Shown here in pieces: positions 12,301-17,955 of a DNA stretch of 64,000 nt. The position numbers and the translations under genes are program-made. Numbering within the stretch: position 1 is the first letter of the stretch; the number at the start of each line of letters is the position of its first letter. Below the pieces are notes generated by a model. That model ran no database searches, was not told where the DNA came from, and worked only from the letters and a program-made list of their open reading frames with translations. Source of the stretch: Aeromonas rivipollensis (GTDB lineage: Bacteria > Pseudomonadota > Gammaproteobacteria > Enterobacterales > Aeromonadaceae); assembly GCF_037811135.1 (NCBI RefSeq), contig NZ_CP149130.1, positions 1,794,501 through 1,858,500 on the forward strand, given 5' to 3'.

Positions 12301-13071
12301 TATCTCGACGAGATCCTGATTGGTGGATCTGGCGATGAGACGCTCAACGGCAATGCCGGCAACGACATCCTGCTCGGTGGTGGCGGCAACGATGGGTTGA
12401 ACGGTGGAGATGGCAACGACATCCTCGTCGGCGGCGCAGGCAACGATACCTTGAACGGTGGTGCTGGCAACGACACTGCCAGTTACATCGACATCACGGG
12501 TGGCGTCGGAGTCACCGTGATAGTCAATGGCAACAACCAGGCTACCGGTGGCGCCGGCACCGATAGCCTGAGCAACATGGAGAACCTGGTCGGCTCGATG
12601 TTTGGTGACACTCTGACAGGTGATGGCAGTGCCAATATCCTCAGCGGCTTGGCCGGCAATGACTCCTTGATAGGAGGCGGTGGCGACGACCTGCTGATAG
12701 GTGGTATGGGCAGTGACACCCTGACAGGCAATGCTGGCAAGGATACCTTCAAGTGGCAGGCGGGAGATGCCGGTGGTACCGACATCATCAAGGACTTCAC
12801 CACGGGGGCCAACGGGGATGTGCTGGACCTGAGTGAGTTGCTCAGTGGCGAGCATGCCAATGCAGCGTCCTTGGATCAGTACCTCAACTTTGCATCAGGT
12901 CCGGGGGTGAATAAATCGACCCTGACGATCGATCTGGATGGTTCGGGGAGTGGCACCACGACTCACAGCATCTTCTTTGACAATGTGGATCTGACGGCCA
13001 ATTCGACACGGACCGACCTGCAGATCATTCAGGACTTGTTGGATCAAGGCAATCTCAAGGTTGATCCTTAA
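313..13071 (+). CDS. Giant LapA-type RTX adhesin (retention module, vWA, type I secreted)
   Basis: A cell-surface/biofilm adhesin of about 4252 aa. The N-terminus (residues ~1-60) resembles the LapA retention module that anchors such proteins in the outer-membrane TolC-like pore. An FEAAAAGG stretch at residues ~108-115 looks like a LapG-type dialanine cleavage site. Then come five ~179-aa repeats (~439-1322), a vWA domain with MIDAS DFSGS (Asp1519), Ig/cadherin-like segments, six 266-aa repeats (~1959-3554), a second vWA domain with DISGS (Asp3577), glycine/aspartate RTX nonapeptides (~4000-4150) and a C-terminal type I secretion region. There is no Sec signal peptide, as expected for type I export. 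No transporter or LapD/LapG gene is in the window. Start: ATG 313 has an ideal 8-nt spacing from GGAG at 301-304; ATG 307 (two residues longer) is the alternative. Confidence 0.93.
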   Translation: MRTQIIDKTVVVSSVEGNVQILLADGSSRPLQPGEILQPGAKLNIADDAKLMLAPYDDNPGQAAAAPAETDTPAEGQPSSSAENSNLPPEIAALQESILQGVDPTKDFEAAAAGGAPAAGGGGGIGGVAGASGNGGFVVIDRVGDATIAEAGFDTSYDALLDQNVLQEDDLLPENELDDLDESEVTQEDQAISGNLLLNSSNSDGPQDTSIVSYSWGSNIGILAGVESSLDGIGTLIINADGSYTFTPALNYTGPVPPANYIVTDGDDTNNSTLTITITPTDETVSLGGLQVEGGELVLNEAALADGSSPDAAGLTKSGAFTFNAADGIQSLTLGGVVLISNGQVISSFPQAIPSPLGNQLLVTGISYNPVTGAGTVTYSYTLSDNEAHTQPANDTALTESFNVVLTDSDGDSTSASLDVVILDDVPSVRLLPGAGELGVVSVDESLPALGGADGDGIGSATLAAAVVQAQFSHAFGADGAGSIGYNLALNGSNVASGLYAVDPLAANGQGTQIVLNQVGNVITGSANGVSYFTLTIDTATGAVTLNLLDNVWHGNTGSHDDSVSLTLNSGVLTLVQTVTDADGDNAKASIDLGTGGVFRFEDDGPTAGLAGEAPSLGSVKVDESLPALGGVGGDGIVSATLAAAVVQAQFSHAFGADGAGSIGYNLALNGSNVASGLYAVDPLAANGQGTQILLNQVGNVITGSANGVSYFTLTIDTATGAVTLNLLDNVWHGNTGSHDDSVSLTLNSGVLTLVQTVTDADGDNAKASIDLGTGGVFRFEDDGPTAGLAGEAPSLGSVKVDESLPALGGVGGDGIVSATLAAATVQAQFSHAFGADGAGNIGYNLALNGSNVASGLYAVDPLAANGQGTQIVLNQVGNVITGSANGVSYFTLTIDPATGAVTLNLLDNVWHGNTGSHDDSVSLTLNSGVLTLVQTVTDADGDNAKASIDLGTGGVFRFEDDGPTAGLATQAPSLGSVKVDESLPALGGVGGDGIVSATLAAATVQAQFSHAFGADGAGSIGYTLALNGSNVASGLYAVDPLAANGQGTQILLNQVGNVITGSANGVSYFTLTIDPATGAVTLNLLDNVWHGNTGSHDDSVSLTLNSGVLTLVQTVTDADGDNAKASIDLGVNGTFRFEDDGPTAGLATQAPSLGSVKVDESLPALGGVGGDGIVSATLAAATVQAQFSHAFGADGAGSIGYTLALNGSNVASGLYAVDPLAVNGQGTQIVLNQVGNVITGSANGVSYFTLTIDPVTGAVTLNLLDNVWHGNTGSHDDSVSLTLNSGVLTLVQTITDADGDNAKASIDLGVNGTFRFEDDGPVQSGNGQGPIVHGSVQEDALTLAGGAPHEGNHEGPGQTTTVSDTSGSLNTLVEFGADGPGVFSLSNNVSSLVSQGLSSGGVALSYSVAGNVLTATAGGTVIFTLTVAADGDYSFTLKGPLDHPVKEGLPNGDNELLPVPIDFSGVLVATDGDGDRVQGFTKGSFVIDVQDDIPVAQDDYATVLAGQSQNINMVFVLDFSGSIDNNELNVMLDAVRTAGQALFNTSGGQVKIQIVAFSGDSIAYLPTDNIAAFTNLVNSLNPQEPGGVRPFNGSTDFTDAIQETIASYTPISGWNNQVVFISDGDPNEQTGPGGASLTNTVATNWNNFVDTNLVNVTTIGIGNGINDIRLQEVDLDAGPNNTPLRVNNFGDLVDTLLNQVIGGLVQGNVLNGSNNVVGGGDDDAYGADGPGYIQSIKIGATTYSWDGVLDGDQQLTAVTTPAGGKLSFNFSTGAWSYQAPANVNGDLTEDFQYTLIDKDGDPATATLHLYVEDVGSVEAYVDEDELPTGLTDNDSVTSSVSGTVAPLIVGPDNSATISLSTDTSGVTPASSGGVALVYTVVGDTLTATANGATVFTLQVGSNGSYQFNLVKSLNHPLGNGDDNELLTLDFTSILKATGGSGTLAGSFLIHVEDDVPMANNDADSAVEGVFTPVTGNVITGLGTTGGAGGAGADVKGADDAAVSQVVGFNGSTDSNPSGGFTVTGQYGNLTMGPDGEYSYTLTAASVPVGATDVFTYTLKDGDNDTDPATLTINIGQDTRTPVLTIGNATVDEEGLPVRGSEPAGSAAAGNSEIFTGSFTVNTQGENLTGLTIGGQVYNLVSGGSQTLVDNAQGTLVVTGVTGPSGGLYTVNYTYTLKDNVLTHSVQGDDDTVNGPLFVVSATDATGDVGTGNLQVVISDDAPTANNDADSAVEGVFTPVTGNVITGLGTTGGAGGAGADVKGADDAAVSQVVGFNGSTDSNPSGGFTVTGQYGNLTMGPDGEYSYTLTAASVPVGATDVFTYTLKDGDNDTDPATLTINIGQDTRTPVLTIGNATVDEEGLPVRGSEPAGSAAAGNSEIFTGSFTVNTQGENLTGLTIGGQVYNLVSGGSQTLVDNAQGTLVVTGVTGPSGGLYTVNYTYTLKDNVLTHSVQGDDDTVNGPLFVVSATDATGDVGTGNLQVVISDDAPTANNDADSAVEGVFTPVTGNVITGLGTTGGAGGAGADVKGADDAAVSQVVGFNGSTDSNPSGGFTVTGQYGNLTMGPDGEYSYTLTAASVPVGATDVFTYTLKDGDNDTDPATLTINIGQDTRTPVLTIGNATVDEEGLPVRGSEPAGSAAAGNSEIFTGSFTVNTQGENLTGLTIGGQVYNLVSGGSQTLVDNAQGTLVVTGVTGPSGGLYTVNYTYTLKDNVLTHSVQGDDDTVNGPLFVVSATDATGDVGTGNLQVVISDDAPTANNDADSAVEGVFTPVTGNVITGLGTTGGAGGAGADVKGADDAAVSQVVGFNGSTDSNPSGGFTVTGQYGNLTMGPDGEYSYTLTAASVPVGATDVFTYTLKDGDNDTDPATLTINIGQDTRTPVLTIGNATVDEEGLPVRGSEPAGSAAAGNSEIFTGSFTVNTQGENLTGLTIGGQVYNLVSGGSQTLVDNAQGTLVVTGVTGPSGGLYTVNYTYTLKDNVLTHSVQGDDDTVNGPLFVVSATDATGDVGTGNLQVVISDDAPTANNDADSAVEGVFTPVTGNVITGLGTTGGAGGAGADVKGADDAAVSQVVGFNGSTDSNPSGGFTVTGQYGNLTMGPDGEYSYTLTAASVPVGATDVFTYTLKDGDNDTDPATLTINIGQDTRTPVLTIGNATVDEEGLPVRGSEPAGSAAAGNSEIFTGSFTVNTQGENLTGLTIGGQVYNLVSGGSQTLVDNAQGTLVVTGVTGPSGGLYTVNYTYTLKDNVLTHSVQGDDDTVNGPLFVVSATDATGDVGTGNLQVVISDDAPTANNDADSAVEGVFTPVTGNVITGLGTTGGAGGAGADVKGADDAAVSQVVGFNGSTDSNPSGGFTVTGQYGNLTMGPDGEYSYTLTAASVPVGATDVFTYTLKDGDNDTDPATLTINIGQDTRTPVLTIGNATVDEEGLPVRGSEPAGSAAAGNSEIFTGSFTVNTQGENLTGLTIGGQVYNLVSGGSQTLVDNAQGTLVVTGVTGPSGGLYTVNYTYTLKDNVLTHSVQGDDDTVNGPLFVVSATDATGDVGTGNLQVVISDDAPTANAVTNAGQATQVQNTNLMLILDISGSMDESSGYQGMSRLQVMQKSALELLDKYSAYGNVMVNIITFATLASNPTGTWVSVDAAKTIILGLSSTDSTNYDDALNDAINAFAASNKIVGAQNVSYFMSDGLPNASNVSNSATVPDGSNSFGDGDGISAANEKDWTDFLTANNINSFALGMGSGATQSALNPIAYNGVSGASPANTTAVVVTDFSQLAATLLSTVVAPPLSGQLIDGVTASTGADGGWINSITVAGVTYSYNQKTDTSGVSGGASAGTFNTTTNEWSITVAGGILKVDMDNGVYTYTPPSSIPVGGINQSFGYSVIDNDGDTASSTLSIIVNPAVGPTVVRDDFIITNQDPSTIPDWALLVNDTGPLAATQTIIGVSGAVSGTVTDNVGSVTFDDTSGNITPNTYQGSFNYTNSTTSDTAKVFVDVQSGTLTGSYLDEILIGGSGDETLNGNAGNDILLGGGGNDGLNGGDGNDILVGGAGNDTLNGGAGNDTASYIDITGGVGVTVIVNGNNQATGGAGTDSLSNMENLVGSMFGDTLTGDGSANILSGLAGNDSLIGGGGDDLLIGGMGSDTLTGNAGKDTFKWQAGDAGGTDIIKDFTTGANGDVLDLSELLSGEHANAASLDQYLNFASGPGVNKSTLTIDLDGSGSGTTTHSIFFDNVDLTANSTRTDLQIIQDLLDQGNLKVDP
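1627..4278 (+). repeat. Five tandem 537-bp repeats inside the adhesin gene
   Basis: Units are in register at 1633, 2170, 2707, 3244 and 3781, each beginning V-x-V-D-E-S-L-P-A-L-G-G and ending F-R-F-E-D-D-G-P. The period is 537 bp (179 aa). Copies are nearly identical at the DNA level. The first is the most diverged at its N-terminal edge (VVSVDES, GADGDGI), as expected for an array edge. Confidence 0.95.
6187..10974 (+). repeat. Six tandem 798-bp repeats inside the adhesin gene
   Basis: Units start at 6187, 6985, 7783, 8581, 9379 and 10177 (period exactly 798 bp, 266 aa). The translated units are identical or nearly so from NNDADSAVEG to VVISDDAPTA; copies differ almost only at synonymous sites. 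The silent differences fall into two alternating haplotypes, indicating an expanded 1596-bp dimer. Confidence 0.97.
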
Positions 13072-13081
13072 TCAAACCATG

Positions 13082-13110
13082 GGGGCCGGGTTTGCCCGGC
13101 CCCTGTTATT
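13082..13110 (+). terminator. Rho-independent terminator after the adhesin gene
   Basis: Stem GGGGCCGGG / CCCGGCCCC (9 bp) with TTTG loop, followed by a short T-rich stretch. It lies 10 bp after the adhesin stop codon. Confidence 0.75.
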
Positions 13111-13158
13111 TGATGAAGTGGACGGCTAAGATAGCGGCAGTATCAGGAGAGGGTCACC

Positions 13159-13716
13159 ATGCAGTCATTCAACTGGATCGACATCGATGGCATTCGCTAT
13201 AGCTGGGACGGACAGGACAACATCGTCTGTTCCGGCCGCTTTGGCTATCAGGCCACGATGACGGGTGACAAGCTCCACGGTCTGGAGCTGGAGAGTGAAG
13301 ATGGCGACGTGGCGGGGCTGCTCAATGTGGACTTTGCCGCCTCCAGCATCAGCTTCACGCCGGCAGAGGATGCTCCCTTGCCTCACATGGTGGTGCTGGT
13401 TGGCCATGAGTGGGGGCAGCAGGAGTACTCACTGCAGAGCCTGAGCGACAGCTCCTTGCAGGGGCTGCTCAGCCATGGTGAAGAGCTTGACTGGAGTAGC
13501 CTGGCGGTGGTGACGGCTTCCGAGCCGAGCATGCCATCCCAGGGTCACGTTCTGTCGTGGGATTCATTCCATTTCGAGGATGAGTCTTTGCTCGGGGCCG
13601 AAGTTCCGTCGTCCGTGATCGCGAGCCATGGCAATCCGCTTGGAGGAGAGATCAGCATCAACATCGACATGACCAATCAGGTGCTGGAGCAGATCCCCCC
13701 ATTGCACGATATATGA
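13159..13716 (+). CDS. Hypothetical protein downstream of the adhesin
   Basis: 185 aa, acidic, no signal peptide and no membrane segment. I do not recognise the family. A good ribosome site (AGGAGAGG, ~13145-13152) precedes the ATG. The N-terminus (WIDIDGIRYSWDG) resembles the short module that follows each vWA domain of the adjacent adhesin (SIKIGATTYSWDG; SITVAGVTYSY), so it may share a fold or evolutionary origin with adhesin modules. It is separated from the adhesin by a terminator and ends before another. A role linked to the adhesin is only an inference from position and this motif. Confidence 0.75.
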   Translation: MQSFNWIDIDGIRYSWDGQDNIVCSGRFGYQATMTGDKLHGLELESEDGDVAGLLNVDFAASSISFTPAEDAPLPHMVVLVGHEWGQQEYSLQSLSDSSLQGLLSHGEELDWSSLAVVTASEPSMPSQGHVLSWDSFHFEDESLLGAEVPSSVIASHGNPLGGEISINIDMTNQVLEQIPPLHDI

Positions 13717-13742
13717 ATCCCAATCGACGACGTGCATAATGA

Positions 13743-13769
13743 CCTCCATCTAATCGATGGAGGTTTTTT
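13743..13769 (+). terminator. Terminator whose 3' arm doubles as a Shine-Dalgarno
   Basis: Perfect 8-bp stem CCTCCATC / GATGGAGG with TAATC loop and six T. The GGAGG in the 3' arm (13759-13763) sits 8 nt before ATG 13772 of the next gene and is the only good ribosome site for it. Confidence 0.85.
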
Positions 13770-13771
13770 CT

Positions 13772-14473
13772 ATGTGGCGTCCCCTTCTTACCCTGTCTGC
13801 GCTCGTTGTCAGTGCTCCGCTGCTTGCCATCGAGGTGCCCCAGGCTCCCCATCTGGTGGTCAGCGGCTATGCGGAGCAGAAGGCAGAGCCCGATATGCTG
13901 ACGCTCAACGTCGCCGTGACCGCCCTGGAGAAACAGGGCATCAAGGCCAAGCAGCAGGTGGATACCAAGGTTGCCGCCTTCTTTGGTCAACTGGAGAGCC
14001 TCGGCATCAAGCGCAGCGATGTGGAGGCCGGCAATCTGGTGATCTCCCCCGAGTATCAGTATCCGCAGAACAAGCAGCCCGAGATGGTGGGTTATCGTGC
14101 CCAGCGCCAGCTGGCGGTCAAACTCTACCAGCTCGACAAGCTGAGCCAGCTGATGGACACCGCACTCAAGGCGGGTCTGGAGTCCGTCTCCCAGATTGAG
14201 TACGGCCTCAAATCACCACAGGTCATCAAGGAGCAGGCGCGTCTTGGCGCTGTGACAGATGCCACCAGCAAGGCGGAATCCCTGGCCAAGGCCTTTGGCA
14301 TGAAGCTTGGGAAGGTGTACAGCGTCGAGTACCGCAACAGCTCGCCCATGCCGGTCTATAGCCGTGCCATGAAGGCTGCCGCTGCCCCCGCCGCCGACAT
14401 GGCGGAGAACAGCTACCAACAGCAGCAGATCAGCATTACGGACAACGTGGAAGCCGTCTTCCTGCTGGAATGA
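13772..14473 (+). CDS. SIMPL (DUF541) domain periplasmic protein, YggE-like
   Basis: 233 aa with a clear Sec signal peptide (MWRPLLTLSALVVSAPLLA) and a mature part matching the SIMPL/DUF541 family typified by E. coli YggE: SGYAEQKAEPDMLTL near the N-terminus and the GYRAQRQLAVKL strand in the middle. YggE is a periplasmic protein linked to oxidative-stress protection; its biochemical activity is not established. Start: the longer ORF begins at ATG 13757 inside the terminator stem; ATG 13772 gives the signal peptide and sits 8 nt after GGAGG. A terminator follows, so the gene is probably monocistronic. Confidence 0.88.
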   Translation: MWRPLLTLSALVVSAPLLAIEVPQAPHLVVSGYAEQKAEPDMLTLNVAVTALEKQGIKAKQQVDTKVAAFFGQLESLGIKRSDVEAGNLVISPEYQYPQNKQPEMVGYRAQRQLAVKLYQLDKLSQLMDTALKAGLESVSQIEYGLKSPQVIKEQARLGAVTDATSKAESLAKAFGMKLGKVYSVEYRNSSPMPVYSRAMKAAAAPAADMAENSYQQQQISITDNVEAVFLLE

Positions 14474-14502
14474 TGAACCCTTCAACTTGTCCTGATCTCT
14501 CC

Positions 14503-14535
14503 AAACCCGAGGCTTCTGCCTCGGGTTTGTCGTTA
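14503..14535 (+). terminator. Stem-loop terminator after the SIMPL gene
   Basis: Perfect 11-bp stem AAACCCGAGGC / GCCTCGGGTTT with TTCT loop. The T-tract beyond the stem is short (GTCGTT), so efficiency is uncertain. Confidence 0.7.
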
Positions 14536-14650
14536 TGGAGGCCCTGATCATGGAAGCTGAATGGCAACGCCCAGAGGACGTTCTTATCTGGGCAGGCCCG
14601 GGGCAGGGGAGTGATGGACGGCTTCGCCCATGCCAGGGGAGCTGACGCAT

Positions 14651-14677
14651 AAAAAATGCCGGTCACTGACCGGCATT
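14651..14677 (-). terminator. Terminator of aroP
   Basis: Stem ATGCCGGTC / GACCGGCAT with ACT loop; six A on the plus strand become a T-run on the minus strand, 23 bp past the aroP stop. The convergent plus-strand unit could also use it (TTTT on the other side). Confidence 0.85.
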
Positions 14678-14699
14678 TTCGCAAGAGGCGCGGGGAGGA

Positions 14700-16076
14700 T
14701 TAGCCCAGATTGGTGGCGACCCGTTCCTGGCGCTTCTGCTTGAACAGATAGCCCAGACCCAGCACCAGTACCCAGGCCGGGATCAGCTCGACCGAGATGC
14801 GGGTGCCGTCGTTCATGTACATGATCACCAGGATGGCGGCCATGAAGGCGAGGCAGAGGTAGTTGCCAAAGGGGCTCCAGAGCGCCTTGAACTTGGTCGT
14901 CACCCCTTCGGCAGCCTTGACCTTGCGGAACTTGAGGTGCGCGAGGCTGATCATGGCCCAGTTGATGACCAGGGCGGAGACCACCAGGGACATCAAGAGG
15001 CCGAAAGCTTTGCCCGGGATCAGGTAGTTGATCAGCACGCACAGCAAGGTGGCCGCTGCCGATATGGTGATGGCGGTCAGGGGAACACCGCTCTTGTTGG
15101 TCTTGAGCAGGGCCTTGGGACCGTTGCCTTGCTTGGCTAGGCCAAACAGCATGCGGCTGTTGCAGTAGACACAGCTGTTGTAGACGGAGAGCGCGGCAGT
15201 CAGCACCACCAGGTTCAGCACGTTGGCCACCAGGTTGCTGTCGAGAGCATGGAAGATCATCACGAAGGGGCTACCGCCTTCGACCACCTTGCCCCAGGGG
15301 TAGAGGGAGAGCAGCACGGTCAGGGCGCCGATGTAGAAGATGAGGATGCGGTAGATCACCTGATTGGTGGCCTTGGGAATGCTCTTCTCGGGATTGTCCG
15401 CCTCTGCCGCCGTGATGCCGACCAGCTCCAGACCACCGAAGGAGAACATGATGAAGGCCATGGCCATTACCAGGCCGCCCACCCCGTTGGGGAAGAAGCC
15501 GCCCTGGGCCCACAGGTTGCTGACCGTGGCCTCGGGACCGCCGGTGCCGGAGAACAGCAGGTAACCACCGAAACCTATCATGCCGAGGATGGCCACGACC
15601 TTGATGATGGCGAACCAGAACTCCATCTCGCCGAACGCCTTGACGTTGGAGAGGTTGATGGCGTTGATCAGCACGAAGAAGAAGGCCGCCGACATCCAGG
15701 TCGGGATCTCGGGCCACCAGTACTGCACATAGATACCGACCGCCGTCAGCTCCGCCATGCTCACCAGCACATAGAGCACCCAGTAGTTCCAGCCGGAGGC
15801 GAAGCCGGCAAAGTCACCCCAATACTTGTAGGCGAAGTGGCTAAATGAACCGGCCACCGGCTCTTCCACCACCATCTCGCCGAGCTGGCGCATGATGAGG
15901 AAGGCGATAAAGCCGCCGATGGCGTAACCAAGCAGCACCGAGGGGCCTGCCATCTTGATGGTGTCGGCAATGCCGAGGAACAGGCCGGTACCTATGGCAC
16001 CGCCCAGTGCGATGAGCTGGATGTGGCGGTTTTTCAGGCCGCGCTTGAGCTCTTCGCCGTCTTGTTGAAGATCCAT
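14700..16076 (-). CDS. aroP: Aromatic amino acid permease
   Basis: 458-aa inner-membrane transporter of the amino acid-polyamine-organocation superfamily, about 12 membrane segments. It is close to E. coli AroP (H+-driven uptake of Phe, Tyr and Trp) along its whole length: LKRGLKNRHIQLIALGGAIG at residues 10-29, then GEMVVEEPVAGSFSHFAYKY and the ITAAEADNPEKSIPKA loop. PheP is a close paralogue, so exact substrate preference is not certain. Start ATG at 16076 has AGGAAGG 6 nt upstream. AroP is TyrR-regulated in E. coli, but I see no clear TyrR box (TGTAAA-N6-TTTACA) upstream. A strong terminator follows. Confidence 0.9.
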   Translation of the reverse strand: MDLQQDGEELKRGLKNRHIQLIALGGAIGTGLFLGIADTIKMAGPSVLLGYAIGGFIAFLIMRQLGEMVVEEPVAGSFSHFAYKYWGDFAGFASGWNYWVLYVLVSMAELTAVGIYVQYWWPEIPTWMSAAFFFVLINAINLSNVKAFGEMEFWFAIIKVVAILGMIGFGGYLLFSGTGGPEATVSNLWAQGGFFPNGVGGLVMAMAFIMFSFGGLELVGITAAEADNPEKSIPKATNQVIYRILIFYIGALTVLLSLYPWGKVVEGGSPFVMIFHALDSNLVANVLNLVVLTAALSVYNSCVYCNSRMLFGLAKQGNGPKALLKTNKSGVPLTAITISAAATLLCVLINYLIPGKAFGLLMSLVVSALVINWAMISLAHLKFRKVKAAEGVTTKFKALWSPFGNYLCLAFMAAILVIMYMNDGTRISVELIPAWVLVLGLGYLFKQKRQERVATNLG

Positions 16077-16431
16077 TCTTCCTTCCTTACGTCGCTGAAT
16101 TCACTCGTCTCGCGCCTCGTCTGCCATGGCACTTCCTGTGCCCGGCACGGCATCTTGTGCCGAAAACGTGACGAAATCCGTATTAATATCGTTACGGTTT
16201 GCCGCGCACTGTTTTTTGTAGCGGCTACCAACCCGAGCAGAATAGTGATAATCGACCGCTCGTGCACCTGTTTTCCTCATCATTGGTTTGCTTTGTGGCC
16301 AATGTTCAGGTTTTTCATGATCTGGGAAGGGGTTTTGGAAGTGATTGCTGGTTTTGTGATCAGTTGATTTTGGAGCTATTGACCTGGCGGTGGTTTGATG
16401 TGCTAGTAGCCCTTTTCAAGGAAGGACTCAT
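16077..16431. other. Intergenic region between divergent aroP and a small membrane gene
   Basis: 355 bp carrying the aroP promoter and that of the gene at 16432. One weak dyad is visible (CCGTA-N10-TACGG around 16178-16197). No convincing ORF or RNA gene was seen. Confidence 0.5.
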
Positions 16432-16725
16432 ATGATCGAAGGTATTGTCGGTGGCTTGCTGCTCGTCACGCTCTGGCTGGGGATCTGGCTCTCCCCTATG
16501 TTGTTGACCATGGCAGCGACCTGCTTGATGGTCTGGGGATGGCAGGGGGCGGATTATCTGGTGAACAACATCGCCATGGTGCTGACGCTCGCCGCCGGGC
16601 TTGGCCTGCTACCCGCCTGCTGGTTGAGTGAGCGGGTACGCAAACGCCACGGTTTGCTGCGTTTTCATGGCATCTTGATGAACAACCGGGAGCTCAACAA
16701 GCCCGGCTCCCGTCCTCGCCCCTGA
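16432..16725 (+). CDS. Small membrane protein, unknown function
   Basis: 97 aa with two or three hydrophobic segments (residues ~5-35 and ~45-62) followed by a basic cytoplasmic tail (SERVRKRHG). Strong ribosome site AGGAAGGA before ATG 16432. I do not recognise the family. It stands alone between divergent aroP and convergent ppsR and ends 5 bp before a stem-loop. Confidence 0.75.
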   Translation: MIEGIVGGLLLVTLWLGIWLSPMLLTMAATCLMVWGWQGADYLVNNIAMVLTLAAGLGLLPACWLSERVRKRHGLLRFHGILMNNRELNKPGSRPRP

Positions 16726-16730
16726 TCCTC

Positions 16731-16760
16731 ATGACGCCGAGGGATCTGCCGGCGTCATTT
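16731..16760 (+). terminator. Stem-loop terminator after the small membrane gene
   Basis: Stem ATGACGCCG / CGGCGTCAT (9 bp) with a 10-nt loop and a short T-rich tail. Located directly after the stop of the preceding gene. Confidence 0.55.
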
Positions 16761-16834
16761 CTCCCTGTCTTGCTGTCTTATTATCTTGCCACTCGCCAAT
16801 CTGATAGTGCTTGATATGGCTATTTTCATGCGGG

Positions 16835-17647
16835 CTAGCAGAGTTGGCGGCGAAGGCCGGTTGCCTCCAGGATCTTGGCGCTGATCTCCTCCACCGAGTG
16901 GGAGCTGGTGTCGAGGAAGCGGATCGCCTCCTGGCGGAACAGCCGCTCCACGCTTGCCAGCTCCTGCTCGCACTGCTCGAGAGAGGAGTAGCGACTGTTG
17001 GCGCGGCGCTGGTTGCGGATCTCATGCAGCCGCTGGGGGGCTATGGTGAGGCCGAACAGCTTGTGGCGGTTGGCCTTGAGCGGGGCGGGCAGCTCCAGTG
17101 AGCCCATGTCCTGCTCGATGAAGGGGTAGTTGGCGGCACGAATGCCAAACTGCAGTGCCAGATAGAGGCTGGTCGGCGTCTTGCCGCAGCGGGAGACCCC
17201 GATGAGGATGATGTCAGCCTCGTCATACTCCTTGGTGGTGATGCCGTCGTCATTGCTGAGGGCGAAGTTGACTGCCTCGATGCGATCGTCATAGAGCTTG
17301 CGGTTCTCCATGCCGTGGGTGCGATGGAGCCTGGGCTCGGCCTTGATCCCGAGCTCCTGCTCGAGGGGGCTCACGAAGGTGTTGAGAAAGTCGTGGCTGC
17401 TGGCCTGGGCCTTGAGCACCTCTTCCCGCACCAGGGGGTCGACTATGGTGTGAAACAGTATGGGGCGCACCCCGGTCTGGCGAAATTGTTCATCGATGCG
17501 GGCCCGCACCTGGCGCGCCTTTTCCAGGGTCTCCACGAAGGGGATGGTGACCTGTTCGAAGACCAGTGGAAACTGGCTCAACACGGCATGACCGAACACC
17601 TCGGCGGTGATGGCGGTGCCGTCGGATACATAGAATACGGTGTGCAC
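16835..17647 (-). CDS. ppsR: PEP synthase regulatory protein (bifunctional kinase/pyrophosphorylase)
   Basis: 270 aa. PpsR inactivates PEP synthase by ADP-dependent phosphorylation of an active-site threonine and reactivates it by Pi-dependent dephosphorylation. The family P-loop GVSRCGKT is at residues 150-157, and the N-terminus [14 protein letters not shown] is diagnostic. Start: the ORF stays open to 17758, but GTG 17647 is preceded by CAGGAG at 6-nt spacing and gives the usual family length (about 270-277 aa). Divergent from ppsA, its substrate, the common arrangement in gammaproteobacteria. Confidence 0.93.
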   Translation of the reverse strand: MHTVFYVSDGTAITAEVFGHAVLSQFPLVFEQVTIPFVETLEKARQVRARIDEQFRQTGVRPILFHTIVDPLVREEVLKAQASSHDFLNTFVSPLEQELGIKAEPRLHRTHGMENRKLYDDRIEAVNFALSNDDGITTKEYDEADIILIGVSRCGKTPTSLYLALQFGIRAANYPFIEQDMGSLELPAPLKANRHKLFGLTIAPQRLHEIRNQRRANSRYSSLEQCEQELASVERLFRQEAIRFLDTSSHSVEEISAKILEATGLRRQLC

Positions 17648-17813
17648 AGCGGACTCCTGTGGTGTGCTCCTGGGGGGTTGCGAGCAATCAGTATCTCTCG
17701 AAACCATATCTCTTTTGTCAACAGGTCTGCCATTCCCAAGTTGTGAACTCGCTTGCAAACCTGAGTCGTTACCTTTTTGTGTCGGTATTGTAGAATGCCT
17801 GTGTCAAACGGCC

Positions 17814-17842
17814 ATCCCCAACTCTTGCTCGGGGATTTTTTT
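17814..17842 (+). terminator. Terminator-like hairpin in the ppsR-ppsA intergenic region
   Basis: Stem ATCCCC / GGGGAT with an 11-nt loop followed by seven T, about 110 bp before the ppsA start. It could be an attenuator in a long ppsA leader or a barrier to upstream transcription. No leader peptide was evident. Confidence 0.45.
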
Positions 17843-17870
17843 GACAATAAGTAGAAAACGTTTTCATGGT
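17841..17870 (+). promoter_or_regulatory. Candidate ppsA promoter with a LacI-family-type operator
   Basis: TTGACA at 17841-17846 is followed by the 12-bp palindrome GAAAACGTTTTC (17854-17865). The CG-centred palindrome resembles sites of the LacI/GalR family; Cra (FruR) controls ppsA in enterobacteria. The -10 is poor, so the exact promoter is uncertain. Confidence 0.45.
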
Positions 17871-17955
17871 CGTTGGCAACAGACACTAACAAAAACACAC
17901 GACTTGGCACAGCTGGTGCGTTGACACCCTGGCCCACCAACCTGGAGACATGCAA

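Noticed and set aside
16178-16197. Dyad CCGTA-N10-TACGG upstream of aroP considered as a TyrR site
   Set aside because: It does not fit TGTAAA-N6-TTTACA; kept only as a weak dyad in the intergenic note.
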